Shown: positions 20,748 to 28,902, numbered from the stretch's first letter. The stretch is DNA of 59,291 nucleotides from an uncultured Pelagibacteraceae bacterium (GCA_902618695.1 CACNCB010000009.1:1-59291), one strand, 5' to 3'. The notes: generated by a model from the sequence alone, not told the origin. Program-made: numbers and translations.

Positions 20748-21494
20748 TTAATTTTTTTTTATTTCTCCATCGGTAGTGTGAACATGATCATGTTTATGTT
20801 CATAAATTGTGAGTGTTTTTGAAGCTTGTTCACCAAATAAAGCCTTGTACTCTTTATTAAAAGCAACCTCTGTTGGACTTCCACAACAACACACATGTCC
20901 ATTTAAACAAACAACATGATCAGTCGCACTCATAACAGTATGAAGATCATGAGATATTAATAAGATTCCACAATTTAAATTTGCAGATATTTTTTTTATT
21001 AACTCATACATTTCAATCTCACCTGTAAAATCAACTCCTTGGACTGGTTCATCGAGGACAAGTAATTCTGGTTTTTTTGATATAGCTCTTGCTAATAATA
21101 CTCTTTGAAATTCTCCACCAGACAAATTTCCTAAATTTTTATTTTTAAGATGATATACACCAGTTGATTTTAGTGCTTCATCTACAACGTCATCACTAAG
21201 TTTATCTGTCAAAAGCATAAAATCATTAACTCTTAACGGTAACGTCCAATCTATAGAAATTTTTTGTGGAACATATCCAATTTTGTTTGTAAATTTTTCA
21301 ACCTGACCTTCTATACCTTTGTAAAATCCAAGGGCTATTTTAGCAGTTGTACTTTTACCTGAACCGTTTGGCCCTATTAGGGTAACAATTTTACCCTTTT
21401 CAACAGTAAAAGATACGCCTTCAACAAGCCATTTATTATTTTGCTTATATCCAGCATTATTTAATTTTACTAAAATATTATTTTCATTGCTCAT
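20748..21494 (-). CDS. znuC: Zinc ABC transporter ATP-binding protein ZnuC
   Basis: The ATPase subunit of the zinc importer, 248 residues. Walker A is GPNGSGKSTTAKIALG, Q-loop region GYVPQKISIDWTLPL, signature LSGGEFQRVLLARAI, Walker B LLVLDEPVQGVD and the H-loop LLISHDLHTV. The C-terminus carries HKHDHVH, a small His cluster common in ZnuC. It is the first gene of znuC-znuB-zur-dehydrogenase, divergent from znuA. Confidence 0.95.
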   Translation of the reverse strand: MSNENNILVKLNNAGYKQNNKWLVEGVSFTVEKGKIVTLIGPNGSGKSTTAKIALGFYKGIEGQVEKFTNKIGYVPQKISIDWTLPLRVNDFMLLTDKLSDDVVDEALKSTGVYHLKNKNLGNLSGGEFQRVLLARAISKKPELLVLDEPVQGVDFTGEIEMYELIKKISANLNCGILLISHDLHTVMSATDHVVCLNGHVCCCGSPTEVAFNKEYKALFGEQASKTLTIYEHKHDHVHTTDGEIKKN

Positions 21495-21512
21495 AAAAAT
21501 CTTGACATGTAA

Positions 21513-21529
21513 ATGTTATATTATTACAT
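21513..21529. promoter_or_regulatory. Zur-type operator 1
   Basis: ATGTTATATTATTACAT, a near-palindrome that resembles the proteobacterial Zur box core GTTATAATATAAC. It lies in the 72-nt gap between divergent znuC and znuA. Its position suggests repression of znuC-znuB-zur and/or znuA when zinc is adequate. Confidence 0.75.
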
Positions 21530-21531
21530 AG

Positions 21532-21546
21532 TGTTATATTATAACA
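21532..21546. promoter_or_regulatory. Zur-type operator 2
   Basis: TGTTATATTATAACA is a perfect palindrome around a central T and matches the Zur box core closely. It ends 20 nt before the znuA ATG and sits 2 nt from operator 1. Two adjacent sites suit separate or cooperative control of the two divergent zinc transcripts. Confidence 0.82.
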
Positions 21547-21566
21547 ACCAATAAAATATTTTACTT

Positions 21567-22709
21567 ATGAAAAAAATACCTTTTATCCTTTCATTATTGT
21601 CTTTATTGACATTCTTTACACCAACTAACGCTGATATTAAAGTAGTTGCATCTATTAAGCCCATACATTCTCTTGCAAGCTACCTTATGGATGGTGTTGC
21701 TAAACCTGATTTAATAGTTGATGGCTACGCATCTCCACATGGATTTGCAATGAAACCATCACATGCAAAAATGTTACAAAATGCTGACTTAATATTTTGG
21801 GTTGGAGAGGATTTGGAAAATTTTTTAGAAAAACCGTTAAAATCAATTGCAAAAAAAGCAGAAAAAATTGAATTAATGGAAATCAAAGGGTTGCAAGTAT
21901 TAAAATTTAGAGAAAGAAATATTTTTGATGATCATGATGATCACGGACATGACGATCATGATGACCATGGTAAAAAGGAAGATGATCACGACGACCACGA
22001 TCATGATGACCATGGTAAAAAGGAAGATGATCATGACGACCACGATCATGATGATCATGGTAAAAAAGAAGATGATCATGACCACGATCATGACGACCAT
22101 GGCAAAAAGGAAGATGATCATGACGATCATGGACATGACGATCACGGTAAAAAAGATGGTCACGATGATCATGACGATCATGATGGACATGAAGGACACC
22201 ACCACGGTGAATTTGATCCACATATTTGGTTAGATCCTGTAAATGCCAAAGTTATATTAAAGGAAATGGCTGAACACTTAATTGAAAATGATTCAGAAAA
22301 CGAGGCTACTTATAAAAGTAACTTGAAAAAAGCTCTTAATGATATCGATAAGCTTACTGCAGATGTTAAGGCTGAGTTAAATAAGAGTGTTGCTTCAATT
22401 GTGTTTCATGATGCATATCAATATTTTGAAGAAAGATTTAACGTAAATATTTTGGGTGCTTTCACAGTCAATACTGATGTAATGCCAGGTGCAGAGCAAT
22501 TAAAAGAAATTAGAGAAGTAATTGAGCATGATAAAGTTGCATGTGTATTTTCAGAGCCTCAATTTAACCCTGATATTATCAAAGCGGTTGCAAAAGACAT
22601 GAATATTAAAACTGGAGTAGTGGATCCTTTAGGGGCTACTTTAAATCCAGGAAAATCATTATACTTTGATTTAATAAGAAACATGTCTGCATCCTTTAAA
22701 GGTTGCTAA
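21567..22709 (+). CDS. znuA: Zinc ABC transporter substrate-binding protein ZnuA with long His/Asp-rich loop
   Basis: The periplasmic zinc-capture protein, 380 residues. A signal peptide (MKKIPFILSLLSLLTFFTPTNA) is followed by the N-lobe with VASIKPIHSLASYLMDG and HGFAMKPSHAK (zinc-ligand His). About residues 120-212 form a loop made almost only of His, Asp, Gly, Lys and Glu. Then come HGEFDPHIWLDPVNAK and the C-lobe with VFHDAYQYFEE. His-rich loops are known in ZnuA and thought to collect zinc, but this one is about 90 residues and internally repeated. The next gene (a CobW GTPase) starts after 9 nt. Confidence 0.95.
   Translation: MKKIPFILSLLSLLTFFTPTNADIKVVASIKPIHSLASYLMDGVAKPDLIVDGYASPHGFAMKPSHAKMLQNADLIFWVGEDLENFLEKPLKSIAKKAEKIELMEIKGLQVLKFRERNIFDDHDDHGHDDHDDHGKKEDDHDDHDHDDHGKKEDDHDDHDHDDHGKKEDDHDHDHDDHGKKEDDHDDHGHDDHGKKDGHDDHDDHDGHEGHHHGEFDPHIWLDPVNAKVILKEMAEHLIENDSENEATYKSNLKKALNDIDKLTADVKAELNKSVASIVFHDAYQYFEERFNVNILGAFTVNTDVMPGAEQLKEIREVIEHDKVACVFSEPQFNPDIIKAVAKDMNIKTGVVDPLGATLNPGKSLYFDLIRNMSASFKGC
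21925..22205 (+). repeat. Tandem coding repeats (His/Asp-rich loop of ZnuA)
   Basis: About 280 bases of imperfect tandem repeats. The clearest unit is 45 nt, encoding GKKEDDHDDHDHDDH, present in about four to five copies with 14-15-residue variants. Synonymous changes between copies show the repeats are under protein-level selection or are old. Long open frames on the other strand and in another plus frame here are by-products of the repeat. Confidence 0.9.
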
Positions 22710-22718
22710 TCGTTATTA

Positions 22719-23690
22719 ATGGAAAACAAGCACCAAGTTCCTGTCACTGTCTTAACAGGTTTTCTTGGTGCTGGAAAAACTACGCTTCTAAATAGAATTC
22801 TTACAGAACAGCATGGTCAAAAGTACGCTGTTATTGTAAATGAATTTGGTGAACAGGGTATTGATAATGACCTTGTAGTGGATGCTGATGAGGAAGTTTT
22901 TGAAATGAACAATGGCTGTATATGCTGCACAGTCAGAGGTGACCTAATTAGAATACTTAGTGGGTTAATGAAGAGAGCTGATAAACTTGATGCAATTATA
23001 GTTGAAACAACAGGTTTAGCAGACCCAGCTCCTGTAGCTCAAACCTTCTTTGTAGATCAAGATGTAGCAAATAAAACAAAGCTTGATGCAATTGTTACAG
23101 TTGCAGATGCTGTTCATTTAAGCTCACAAATTGAAGATCATCACGAAGCTGAGGAACAAATTGCTTTTGGTGATGTAATATTACTAAACAAAATAGATCT
23201 TGTGAAAGATGAGAATATAGACGTAGTAACAAAGAGAATTCGTAAAATTAATCCTTTTGCTAAAATTATTAAAACTACAAAATGTGGAGCACCACTAAAG
23301 GAAATTCTTAATCTTGATGCTTTTAGTTTAAAACGTATTCTAGAGGTAGAACCAGATTTTCTAGAGTCAGATCATGATCATGAACATGATGATGATGTTA
23401 CAAGTTTATCATTCGTATCTGATAAGCCTCTAGACATGGAAAAATTTCAAAACTGGTTTGGAAAACTTTTACAGACAAAAGGTCAAGATATTATGAGAAC
23501 TAAAGGAATACTTGATTTTAAAGGTGAAAATGATCGATATGTATTTCAGGGTGTTCATATGTTGATGGACGCTTCTCCAATGGGAAAATGGCCAGACGAT
23601 AAAGAACGTAGCTCTAGACTAGTGTTTATTGGACGTAACCTAGAAACCATGAATTTAAAAGAAGGATTTGAAGCCTGTAAATCAGAATGA
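22719..23690 (+). CDS. CobW/COG0523-family GTPase, putative zinc metallochaperone
   Basis: A 323-residue G3E-family GTPase. It has the P-loop GFLGAGKTTLLNRIL, the COG0523 metal motif NNGCICCTVRGDL, ETTGLADPAPVA, the base-specificity motif NKIDLV, an acidic His stretch (SDHDHEHDDDV) and a C-terminal CobW_C domain. Family members linked to Zur regulation (ZigA/ZNG1/YeiR types) deliver zinc to client proteins. Here it follows znuA by 9 nt, downstream of Zur boxes, so a zinc role is favoured over cobalt. Confidence 0.88.
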   Translation: MENKHQVPVTVLTGFLGAGKTTLLNRILTEQHGQKYAVIVNEFGEQGIDNDLVVDADEEVFEMNNGCICCTVRGDLIRILSGLMKRADKLDAIIVETTGLADPAPVAQTFFVDQDVANKTKLDAIVTVADAVHLSSQIEDHHEAEEQIAFGDVILLNKIDLVKDENIDVVTKRIRKINPFAKIIKTTKCGAPLKEILNLDAFSLKRILEVEPDFLESDHDHEHDDDVTSLSFVSDKPLDMEKFQNWFGKLLQTKGQDIMRTKGILDFKGENDRYVFQGVHMLMDASPMGKWPDDKERSSRLVFIGRNLETMNLKEGFEACKSE

Positions 23691-24721
23691 CAACTGATTT
23701 AAATCAATTTCCACAATTAGATAAAACCAAATTTGAACAAAGAGGAATTCAATTAGAAATTGGAGTTCCAGTAACCTGCGCAGTTTCAATTGGTAATTAT
23801 ATAGCTGCTGGTTTTGGCGATGGTACTATAAGAATTTTCAGTTCTGGAGAAAAACACAAAACTTTAAAGGCTCATAAGGGTGTTATTCTTTGCATGGCAC
23901 GGGATGGTGATAATATCTTAACTGGTGGTGATGATGGTTTTTTTTTAAAAATTTCACTTGATGGTGAAATAAATGAAATTACAAACTTTGGTTCACGATG
24001 GGTAGATCATGTTGCAGCACATAATGGAAACCTAGTTTGTTCTTCAGGTAAGGTAGTTTATTATTGGGATAAAAATAAAAAAGAACCAAAATCTTTAAAT
24101 CATGATAGTACAATTGGAGGTTTGGCATTTGATGCTAAAGGAAGACGGTTGGCTGTATCTAGATACGGAGGTGTTACAGTTTGGAAAAAAGATTACAGCA
24201 ATAAGTGGAAATCAACAAAATTAGATTGGAAAGGTTCTCACAATAAAGTGAGTTTTAGCCCAGATGGTAAATACTTGGTTACGTCCATGCAAGAAAATGT
24301 ACTTCGTTGCTGGCGTTTAAAAGATAAGCTTGATTTTGCTATGTCAGGATATGGCTCAAAAGTCAAAAGTTTTGCATTTATTGATGACACAAGTTACTTG
24401 GCAACATCAGGAGCAATAGATGCAATATGCTGGCCTTTTGACGGTGAGGGACCTATGGGACGCACACCTATTTGTGTTCCTTATGTAGGTAATAATCAAG
24501 TTACATTTATAGAACCATTCCCAGATGAAAAAGCAATTTTTGCTGGTTTGAGTGATGGCTCTGTTTTTTTATCTCAAATTGAAAATGAGAATAACACTAT
24601 AATAATTAGAAGTTTCACAGGTTCTGAAGTTAGTGCAATCGCAATGACTGATGATAAATCAAGTATATTTATTGGTGACATGAATGGAAATACTTTATGG
24701 ACTTCAATTTGGGATCAATAA
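23687..24721 (+). CDS. WD40-repeat protein in zinc operon
   Basis: A 344-residue beta-propeller protein, probably seven blades. Visible repeats include FGDGTIRIFSSGEKHKTLKA, GGDDGFFLKISLDG, FSPDGKYLVTSMQENVLRCW and GLSDGSVFLSQIE. There is no signal peptide or membrane helix, so it is likely cytoplasmic. It overlaps the CobW GTPase gene by 4 nt. A cobW-WD40 pairing recurs near zinc uptake genes in alphaproteobacteria as far as I recall, which suggests a scaffold or client role in zinc allocation. Its biochemical function is unknown. Confidence 0.8.
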   Translation: MTTDLNQFPQLDKTKFEQRGIQLEIGVPVTCAVSIGNYIAAGFGDGTIRIFSSGEKHKTLKAHKGVILCMARDGDNILTGGDDGFFLKISLDGEINEITNFGSRWVDHVAAHNGNLVCSSGKVVYYWDKNKKEPKSLNHDSTIGGLAFDAKGRRLAVSRYGGVTVWKKDYSNKWKSTKLDWKGSHNKVSFSPDGKYLVTSMQENVLRCWRLKDKLDFAMSGYGSKVKSFAFIDDTSYLATSGAIDAICWPFDGEGPMGRTPICVPYVGNNQVTFIEPFPDEKAIFAGLSDGSVFLSQIENENNTIIIRSFTGSEVSAIAMTDDKSSIFIGDMNGNTLWTSIWDQ

Positions 24722-24724
24722 TAA

Positions 24725-24979
24725 ATGTTTAATAAAAAAAAACCAAATTTAGAAGCAATTCAGAATTTAAAAAATTATTTTATAGAAAAATATCAAATAC
24801 CAGAAAGTACAATTTTAAGCATTGCAGAATTAAATTGTCATGAACCTGATTGTCCACCTACTGAAACAGTTATAACTGCTAGATCAATTGATGGAACTAC
24901 GAAAAACTGGAAAATTCATAAACCTATTGAAGAAATAAGTGAAAAGGATGTTAAGGATTTAGAAAATAACAACCATTAA
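24725..24979 (+). CDS. Conserved small protein of unknown function in zinc operon
   Basis: An 84-residue soluble protein. It has an N-terminal helix (NLEAIQNLKNYFIEKYQIPE) and a Cys-containing segment LNCHEPDCPPTETVITAR, then KNWKIHKPIEEISEKDV. The C-H...C pattern could bind a metal, but I do not recognise a named family. It starts 3 nt after the WD40 gene, so it is the last gene of znuA-cobW-WD40. Co-transcription is the main clue to a zinc-related role. Confidence 0.7.
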   Translation: MFNKKKPNLEAIQNLKNYFIEKYQIPESTILSIAELNCHEPDCPPTETVITARSIDGTTKNWKIHKPIEEISEKDVKDLENNNH

Positions 24980-25020
24980 TTGAGTAAATAAAATATTATA
25001 ATAATTATAAATGTGCTAAA

Positions 25021-25046
25021 ATTAAGTTTAATAATTTAAACTTAAT
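25021..25046. terminator. Perfect AT-rich hairpin between zinc operon and peroxiredoxin-like gene
   Basis: ATTAAGTTTAA, loop TAAT, TTAAACTTAAT: an 11-bp perfect stem. It lies 41 nt after the last zinc-operon stop and ends 15 nt before the next ATG. It may be a bidirectional terminator or part of the next gene's 5' leader. The T-run after it is poor. Confidence 0.45.
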
Positions 25047-25061
25047 ATTATATCTTGCATT

Positions 25062-25601
25062 ATGAAGATCAGTATTGGAGACAGATTAGAGGAGATTACA
25101 CTACCAGATCAAAATGGTAGTTCATTTAATTTATCTCAGACGTTGGGAAAAAAAGTCTTATTAACTTTTTATAGAATTGCTGGTTGTAGCTTCTGCAATC
25201 TAAGACTTAATGAAATTAGTAAGAAATTTGGTGAACTTGGAAATAACTTTACACATGTTGGAATATTTCATTCACCAATACATAATTTAAAATTGTATAT
25301 GGATAAACATAAAAATTTACCATTCACAGTGTTAGCAGATGAAAATTTTGAATATTTCCAAAAATATGAAATTGAGAGATCAGTGAGTAAAACACTTAAC
25401 GCAATGTTGTTTAAAGCTCATAAAATTATCCCTGCTATGATAAAAGGTTATATTCCAACAAGAATAAAGGGTCATTTAGATATAGCTGTGACCGACGTTC
25501 TAATTAATGAGGATGGTGTAGTTCAAGATGTTTATTATGCTAAAAAGGACATTGCAGATCATTTTGAATTTGAAAAAATTAAGCAGTTTGCACTTAATTA
25601 A
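25062..25601 (+). CDS. Peroxiredoxin-like (AhpC/TSA superfamily) protein
   Basis: A 179-residue thioredoxin-fold protein. It opens with IGDRLEEITLPDQNGSSFNL, typical of AhpC/TSA, and has a CxxC at GCSFCNLR (about residue 45) in place of the usual peroxiredoxin PxxxTxxC. It lacks a signal peptide. It could be a thiol peroxidase or a disulfide reductase; the family is clear, the activity is not. It is followed after 7 nt by a DsbA-like gene, suggesting a two-gene thiol unit. Confidence 0.72.
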   Translation: MKISIGDRLEEITLPDQNGSSFNLSQTLGKKVLLTFYRIAGCSFCNLRLNEISKKFGELGNNFTHVGIFHSPIHNLKLYMDKHKNLPFTVLADENFEYFQKYEIERSVSKTLNAMLFKAHKIIPAMIKGYIPTRIKGHLDIAVTDVLINEDGVVQDVYYAKKDIADHFEFEKIKQFALN

Positions 25602-25608
25602 ATAAATA

Positions 25609-26202
25609 ATGAAAATTGAATATTATTTTAGTGTCTTGTCTCCATTTACTTACTTAGGTGCTGATAGATTTACAAAAATAGTAAGTCAATATAATTTAGA
25701 AGTAATAGAAAAACCACTTGATTTAGTTGGTGAAATTTTTCCAAATACCGGAGGATTACCAGTTCCTAAAAGACACCCTGCAAGACAAAAGTACAGACTT
25801 TTGGAAATGGAGAGAATTTCAAATAAATTAGGTTTGCCAATTATTAAACAGCCAAAATTTTTTCCACCTAGTGATCCACATTTGCCAGCAAAATTTGTAA
25901 TCGCCTCAAATAAAATGGGAAATAAACTTCATTTTGGAAATGAGTGTTTAAAATATTTATGGTCTATGGATAAAGATCTTTCAGATCACAAAATACTTCA
26001 GGAAATTTGTGAGAAATTAAATTTAAATTTTGAGGAAATGAAGAACTTAGCTTTAACTGACGAAGTAAACATTGAGTACCAAAAAAATTCAAAAGATGCA
26101 GTTAATAACCATGTATTTGGTGCTCCTTCATATGTCTTAAATAACGAGATTTTTTGGGGTCAAGATAGATTGGATTATCTTGAAGATGCATTAAAAAAAT
26201 AA
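25609..26202 (+). CDS. DsbA-fold protein, 2-hydroxychromene-2-carboxylate isomerase-like
   Basis: A 197-residue DSBA-family protein of the HCCA isomerase / kappa-GST type. It starts YYFSVLSPFTYLGADRF, where Ser replaces the redox Cys as in HCCA isomerases, and has PPSDPHLPAKFVIA and a cis-Pro region VFGAPSYVLNNEIFWGQDRL. In this family glutathione is a cofactor. No aromatic catabolic genes are nearby, so a general glutathione-dependent isomerase or transferase role is more likely than naphthalene degradation. Confidence 0.78.
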   Translation: MKIEYYFSVLSPFTYLGADRFTKIVSQYNLEVIEKPLDLVGEIFPNTGGLPVPKRHPARQKYRLLEMERISNKLGLPIIKQPKFFPPSDPHLPAKFVIASNKMGNKLHFGNECLKYLWSMDKDLSDHKILQEICEKLNLNFEEMKNLALTDEVNIEYQKNSKDAVNNHVFGAPSYVLNNEIFWGQDRLDYLEDALKK

Positions 26203-26288
26203 TTTAAAATTACTAAATTTTATTAATAATTTAATTAAACATTGTATTTTTTTATAAGAAGATTTATTTTTATTTATAATCTGCATTT

Positions 26289-27170
26289 ATGAATGATTTA
26301 AATTTATTTAAAAAAAATGGCTTTCTTGTTAAAGAAAATCTAATTTCTCAAACAAAGATAAATAAAATTAATAAAATTGTTAATGAAGTAATTTCAAAAG
26401 AAAAAAAAAGAAAAAAAGGTAATGGTACAAATGGAACTCAGTCCTATAATAATTACCATTTTGTCTACAATTCGAGTTCTCCAAAATATAAAGAAATTTT
26501 AAGACTAAATAATCCTCAGAACAGACATAAAGTTTTCTATGAATTATCTAGAGATAAAAAGATTATATCTATAGCTAAAAAATTATTAGGTGGAACAGTG
26601 AGATTTCATCTTGGTAAATTAAATTTTAAGCTTCCAAATAAGAAAAAAGGCAGTGAAATTGGATGGCATCAAGATTGGGCTTTTTACCCTCATACAAATG
26701 ATGATTTAATTACTGTTGGTATATATTTAGATGATTGCTACGAGAAAAATGGGCCACTTAAAATAATTAGGAATTCACACAAAAAGAAATTGTACAGCCA
26801 CCACAGCAAAGAAAATTATTTTGTTGGAAAAATAGACACTAAGAAAAATAAAATAGGAACTAAAGATAGTGTTTCTATAACTGGAACAGCTGGAACAGTA
26901 GTATTTTTTCATTGTAGATCAGTTCATGGGTCTGGACACAATCAAATGAATAACTCAAGACCGTTAATTTTATTTGGTTATAGAGCTTGTGATGCGTGGC
27001 CATTAATCAATGATGGAAATCCTCATCCTGAGGTTGATTTGGAAAATTATGACAAAAATATAATTGTAGGAAATAAATCAATAAAACCAAGATTGACTAA
27101 AGTTCCAACCATTATCCCACTGCCTAAGAGGAAACATTATGTTTCTATCTATGAACTTCAAAAAAATTAA
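26289..27170 (+). CDS. Phytanoyl-CoA dioxygenase (PhyH) family protein
   Basis: A 293-residue Fe(II)/2-oxoglutarate oxygenase of the PhyH family. The iron-binding HxD is in GWHQDWAFYPH, the distal His is in FFHCRSVHGSGHN, and NSRPLILFGYRA holds the likely 2-oxoglutarate-binding Arg. The substrate is unknown; SAR11 genomes hold several such genes. Its last codons (PLPKRKHYVSIYELQKN) lie inside a direct repeat found again at 35169-35295. Confidence 0.82.
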   Translation: MNDLNLFKKNGFLVKENLISQTKINKINKIVNEVISKEKKRKKGNGTNGTQSYNNYHFVYNSSSPKYKEILRLNNPQNRHKVFYELSRDKKIISIAKKLLGGTVRFHLGKLNFKLPNKKKGSEIGWHQDWAFYPHTNDDLITVGIYLDDCYEKNGPLKIIRNSHKKKLYSHHSKENYFVGKIDTKKNKIGTKDSVSITGTAGTVVFFHCRSVHGSGHNQMNNSRPLILFGYRACDAWPLINDGNPHPEVDLENYDKNIIVGNKSIKPRLTKVPTIIPLPKRKHYVSIYELQKN

Positions 27171-27245
27171 ATCACATTAAAGTTTATTGTAATAAATCTT
27201 TAAAATTACATTTATATAAAAATCAAATGTCATTTCTAAAAAAAA
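27117..27245 (+). repeat. Left copy of cassette-flanking direct repeat
   Basis: Covers the last 18 codons of the phyH-like gene, the intergenic region, and an ATGTCATTTCTAAAAAAA segment that matches the start of the gene at 35279. It aligns with 35169-35295 with about 16 mismatches over about 127 bases (hand count). The best block is the identical ATTAAAGTTTATTGTAATAA and bases just after it. The gene start in this copy does not continue into a matching open frame, so it is a relic. Confidence 0.88.
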
Positions 27246-27259
27246 AACTATTACAGGCT

Positions 27260-27970
27260 TTAAGAATTAATACTTTTAAACTCCAGCATATCTTTAAAAG
27301 TATACATTTCAGGTTTTTTGAAAGTAATTTTTGGAAATTTTTTATTAAAGTCAGAGGATAGTTGTTTATTAAATTCAATTAAGTTTTTTATTTCAGTCTC
27401 ATTAAGTTGTCTCAAAATATAAGCTAAAGTAATATGGAAAGTATATCTTTGATGATTTTCAAATTTAATTTTTAACAAGCTACTAAGTTCATCTCTACAA
27501 TTTCTTAGAATTTTTTCATCCTTTTCAGAAAAGGGTACTAAAATAATACTATAACCACCAAAAAAAGTTTTTAGTTTAAGATTAAATTGTTTTGGAAAAT
27601 TATAATTTTCAATTTTTTTATTTAATTCAACAGCTATATCTTTATAATCCATATCAGGATCTATATCGGATGGCCAATAATTGGTGTTTTTTGTATTTAA
27701 ATTACAACAATCAAATAATGTCATATGAAAACTAGATGGAGGTAAATAGAAATAAGTTTTTTTAGGATTAAAATTTTCTATTTTTTTTTGGAAACTAATA
27801 ATTTGATTAGATAAATCGGTATTAATAGGAATATTACAAATTATTGTGCAGCCTGGAAATGATATAGGGTTTCCTTTGTTGTCAAATTTATTTTCAGCAC
27901 CTTTTAAAGTGTAACCTTCAAGTTTACCTGCTAAAAACTTTTCCTCATTATTAACTATGTTTAAATCCAT
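27260..27970 (-). CDS. 2H phosphoesterase superfamily protein (DUF1868-like)
   Basis: A 236-residue cytoplasmic protein with two histidine motifs of the 2H (LigT/cyclic phosphodiesterase) fold: SSFHMTLFDCCN near residue 83 and YTFHITLAY near residue 182. Length and layout (NPISFPGCTIICNI near the N-terminus) resemble the DUF1868 branch. 2H enzymes open or make 2',3'-cyclic phosphates or related bonds. It is the last gene of the ugp operon, 9 nt after the glycerophosphodiesterase gene, so hydrolysis of an imported cyclic or diester phosphate is a reasonable guess. Confidence 0.7.
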   Translation of the reverse strand: MDLNIVNNEEKFLAGKLEGYTLKGAENKFDNKGNPISFPGCTIICNIPINTDLSNQIISFQKKIENFNPKKTYFYLPPSSFHMTLFDCCNLNTKNTNYWPSDIDPDMDYKDIAVELNKKIENYNFPKQFNLKLKTFFGGYSIILVPFSEKDEKILRNCRDELSSLLKIKFENHQRYTFHITLAYILRQLNETEIKNLIEFNKQLSSDFNKKFPKITFKKPEMYTFKDMLEFKSINS

Positions 27971-27979
27971 TAAAATATA

Positions 27980-28900
27980 CTAAAACCATTTTTTATTTTC
28001 TTTTTCACAAAGTTCTTTCAGCCTTAGAGGATAATCTGTAAATATTCCATCTACACCATATTCAATCATCCGCATCATGTCGCTTTCTCTATTTACAGTC
28101 CAAGTATTTACCACTAGTCCATGATTGTGTGCTTCTTCAATATTTTTTTTTTTTATATCTTTGTAAAAAGGATGCCAAGCAATTCCACCTAAATTATTTA
28201 TAACTTCTGGAATTTCACTGTTATTAAAAAATGGAATAAACCCCATCCAAGGTGAATTTTCATAAATATTTTTCCTTGTTTTTTTTAATTCTTGTTGTGT
28301 TGATAAATAACCTCTAGAAATTTTTGGTAATTGTAATTTAAATTCTTTTAAAACTCTCCAATCAAAGGAAGAAACTAAAATTCGATCGCTTAAATTAGAG
28401 ACTTCTATTTCTTGCTTTACAAGTTTTACAATCTCAATAGGTTCAGGAACTAGATTGCTAATTAATGGACTAGACTTAAATTCTAAATTAATTATTAAAT
28501 CTTCAGTTTCATAAGATTTTAATAATTTAAATAATTTGTTTAAATTTGGTATTCTCTGGTTTTCTAAACTTTTTTGATTTAAAAATCTTCTGCCATAACT
28601 AGATAATTTATTAACAGCTCCTATATCATAATTTAATAATTCTTTATAAGTTTTACTATTAATTTTCATATATTCATCTTCTATCCAATTACCATCTAAG
28701 TCTTTAGTCTGATCTCTGTCTAAGAAAAAATCATGGGTAATTACTGGCACCGAATCTTTAGAAAATAAAATATCTACTTCTAATCCACTAAAATTATTAT
28801 CAAATAAATATTTGAAACTCTCTAAAGTATTTTCAGGAAGATCACCTCTAGCTCCTCGATGACCATAAATTTTTATATGATTTGGTTTACTTAAAATCAA
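27980..28900 (-). CDS. ugpQ: Glycerophosphodiester phosphodiesterase
   Basis: Cleaves glycerophosphodiesters (for example glycerophosphocholine) to glycerol-3-phosphate and an alcohol. The 306-residue TIM-barrel protein has YGHRGARGDLPENTLESF (catalytic His) and GLEVDILFSKDSVPVITHD (metal-binding Glu/Asp and second His), and ends with GVDGIFTDYPLRL. There is no signal peptide, so it acts in the cytoplasm, like E. coli UgpQ, on imported diesters. It starts 2 nt after ugpC. Confidence 0.92.
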   Translation of the reverse strand: MILSKPNHIKIYGHRGARGDLPENTLESFKYLFDNNFSGLEVDILFSKDSVPVITHDFFLDRDQTKDLDGNWIEDEYMKINSKTYKELLNYDIGAVNKLSSYGRRFLNQKSLENQRIPNLNKLFKLLKSYETEDLIINLEFKSSPLISNLVPEPIEIVKLVKQEIEVSNLSDRILVSSFDWRVLKEFKLQLPKISRGYLSTQQELKKTRKNIYENSPWMGFIPFFNNSEIPEVINNLGGIAWHPFYKDIKKKNIEEAHNHGLVVNTWTVNRESDMMRMIEYGVDGIFTDYPLRLKELCEKENKKWF

Positions 28901-28902
28901 AT

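Noticed and set aside
21925..22205. CRISPR-like regular repeat
   Set aside because: Units are contiguous coding repeats without unique spacers, and no cas genes are present.
21900..22233. Three long open frames on the minus strand and in another plus frame across the ZnuA repeat region
   Set aside because: They are by-products of a periodic GAT/CAT/GAC repeat; they encode low-complexity His/Met/Ile runs and lack ribosome sites. The ZnuA frame has signal peptide and both flanking lobes.
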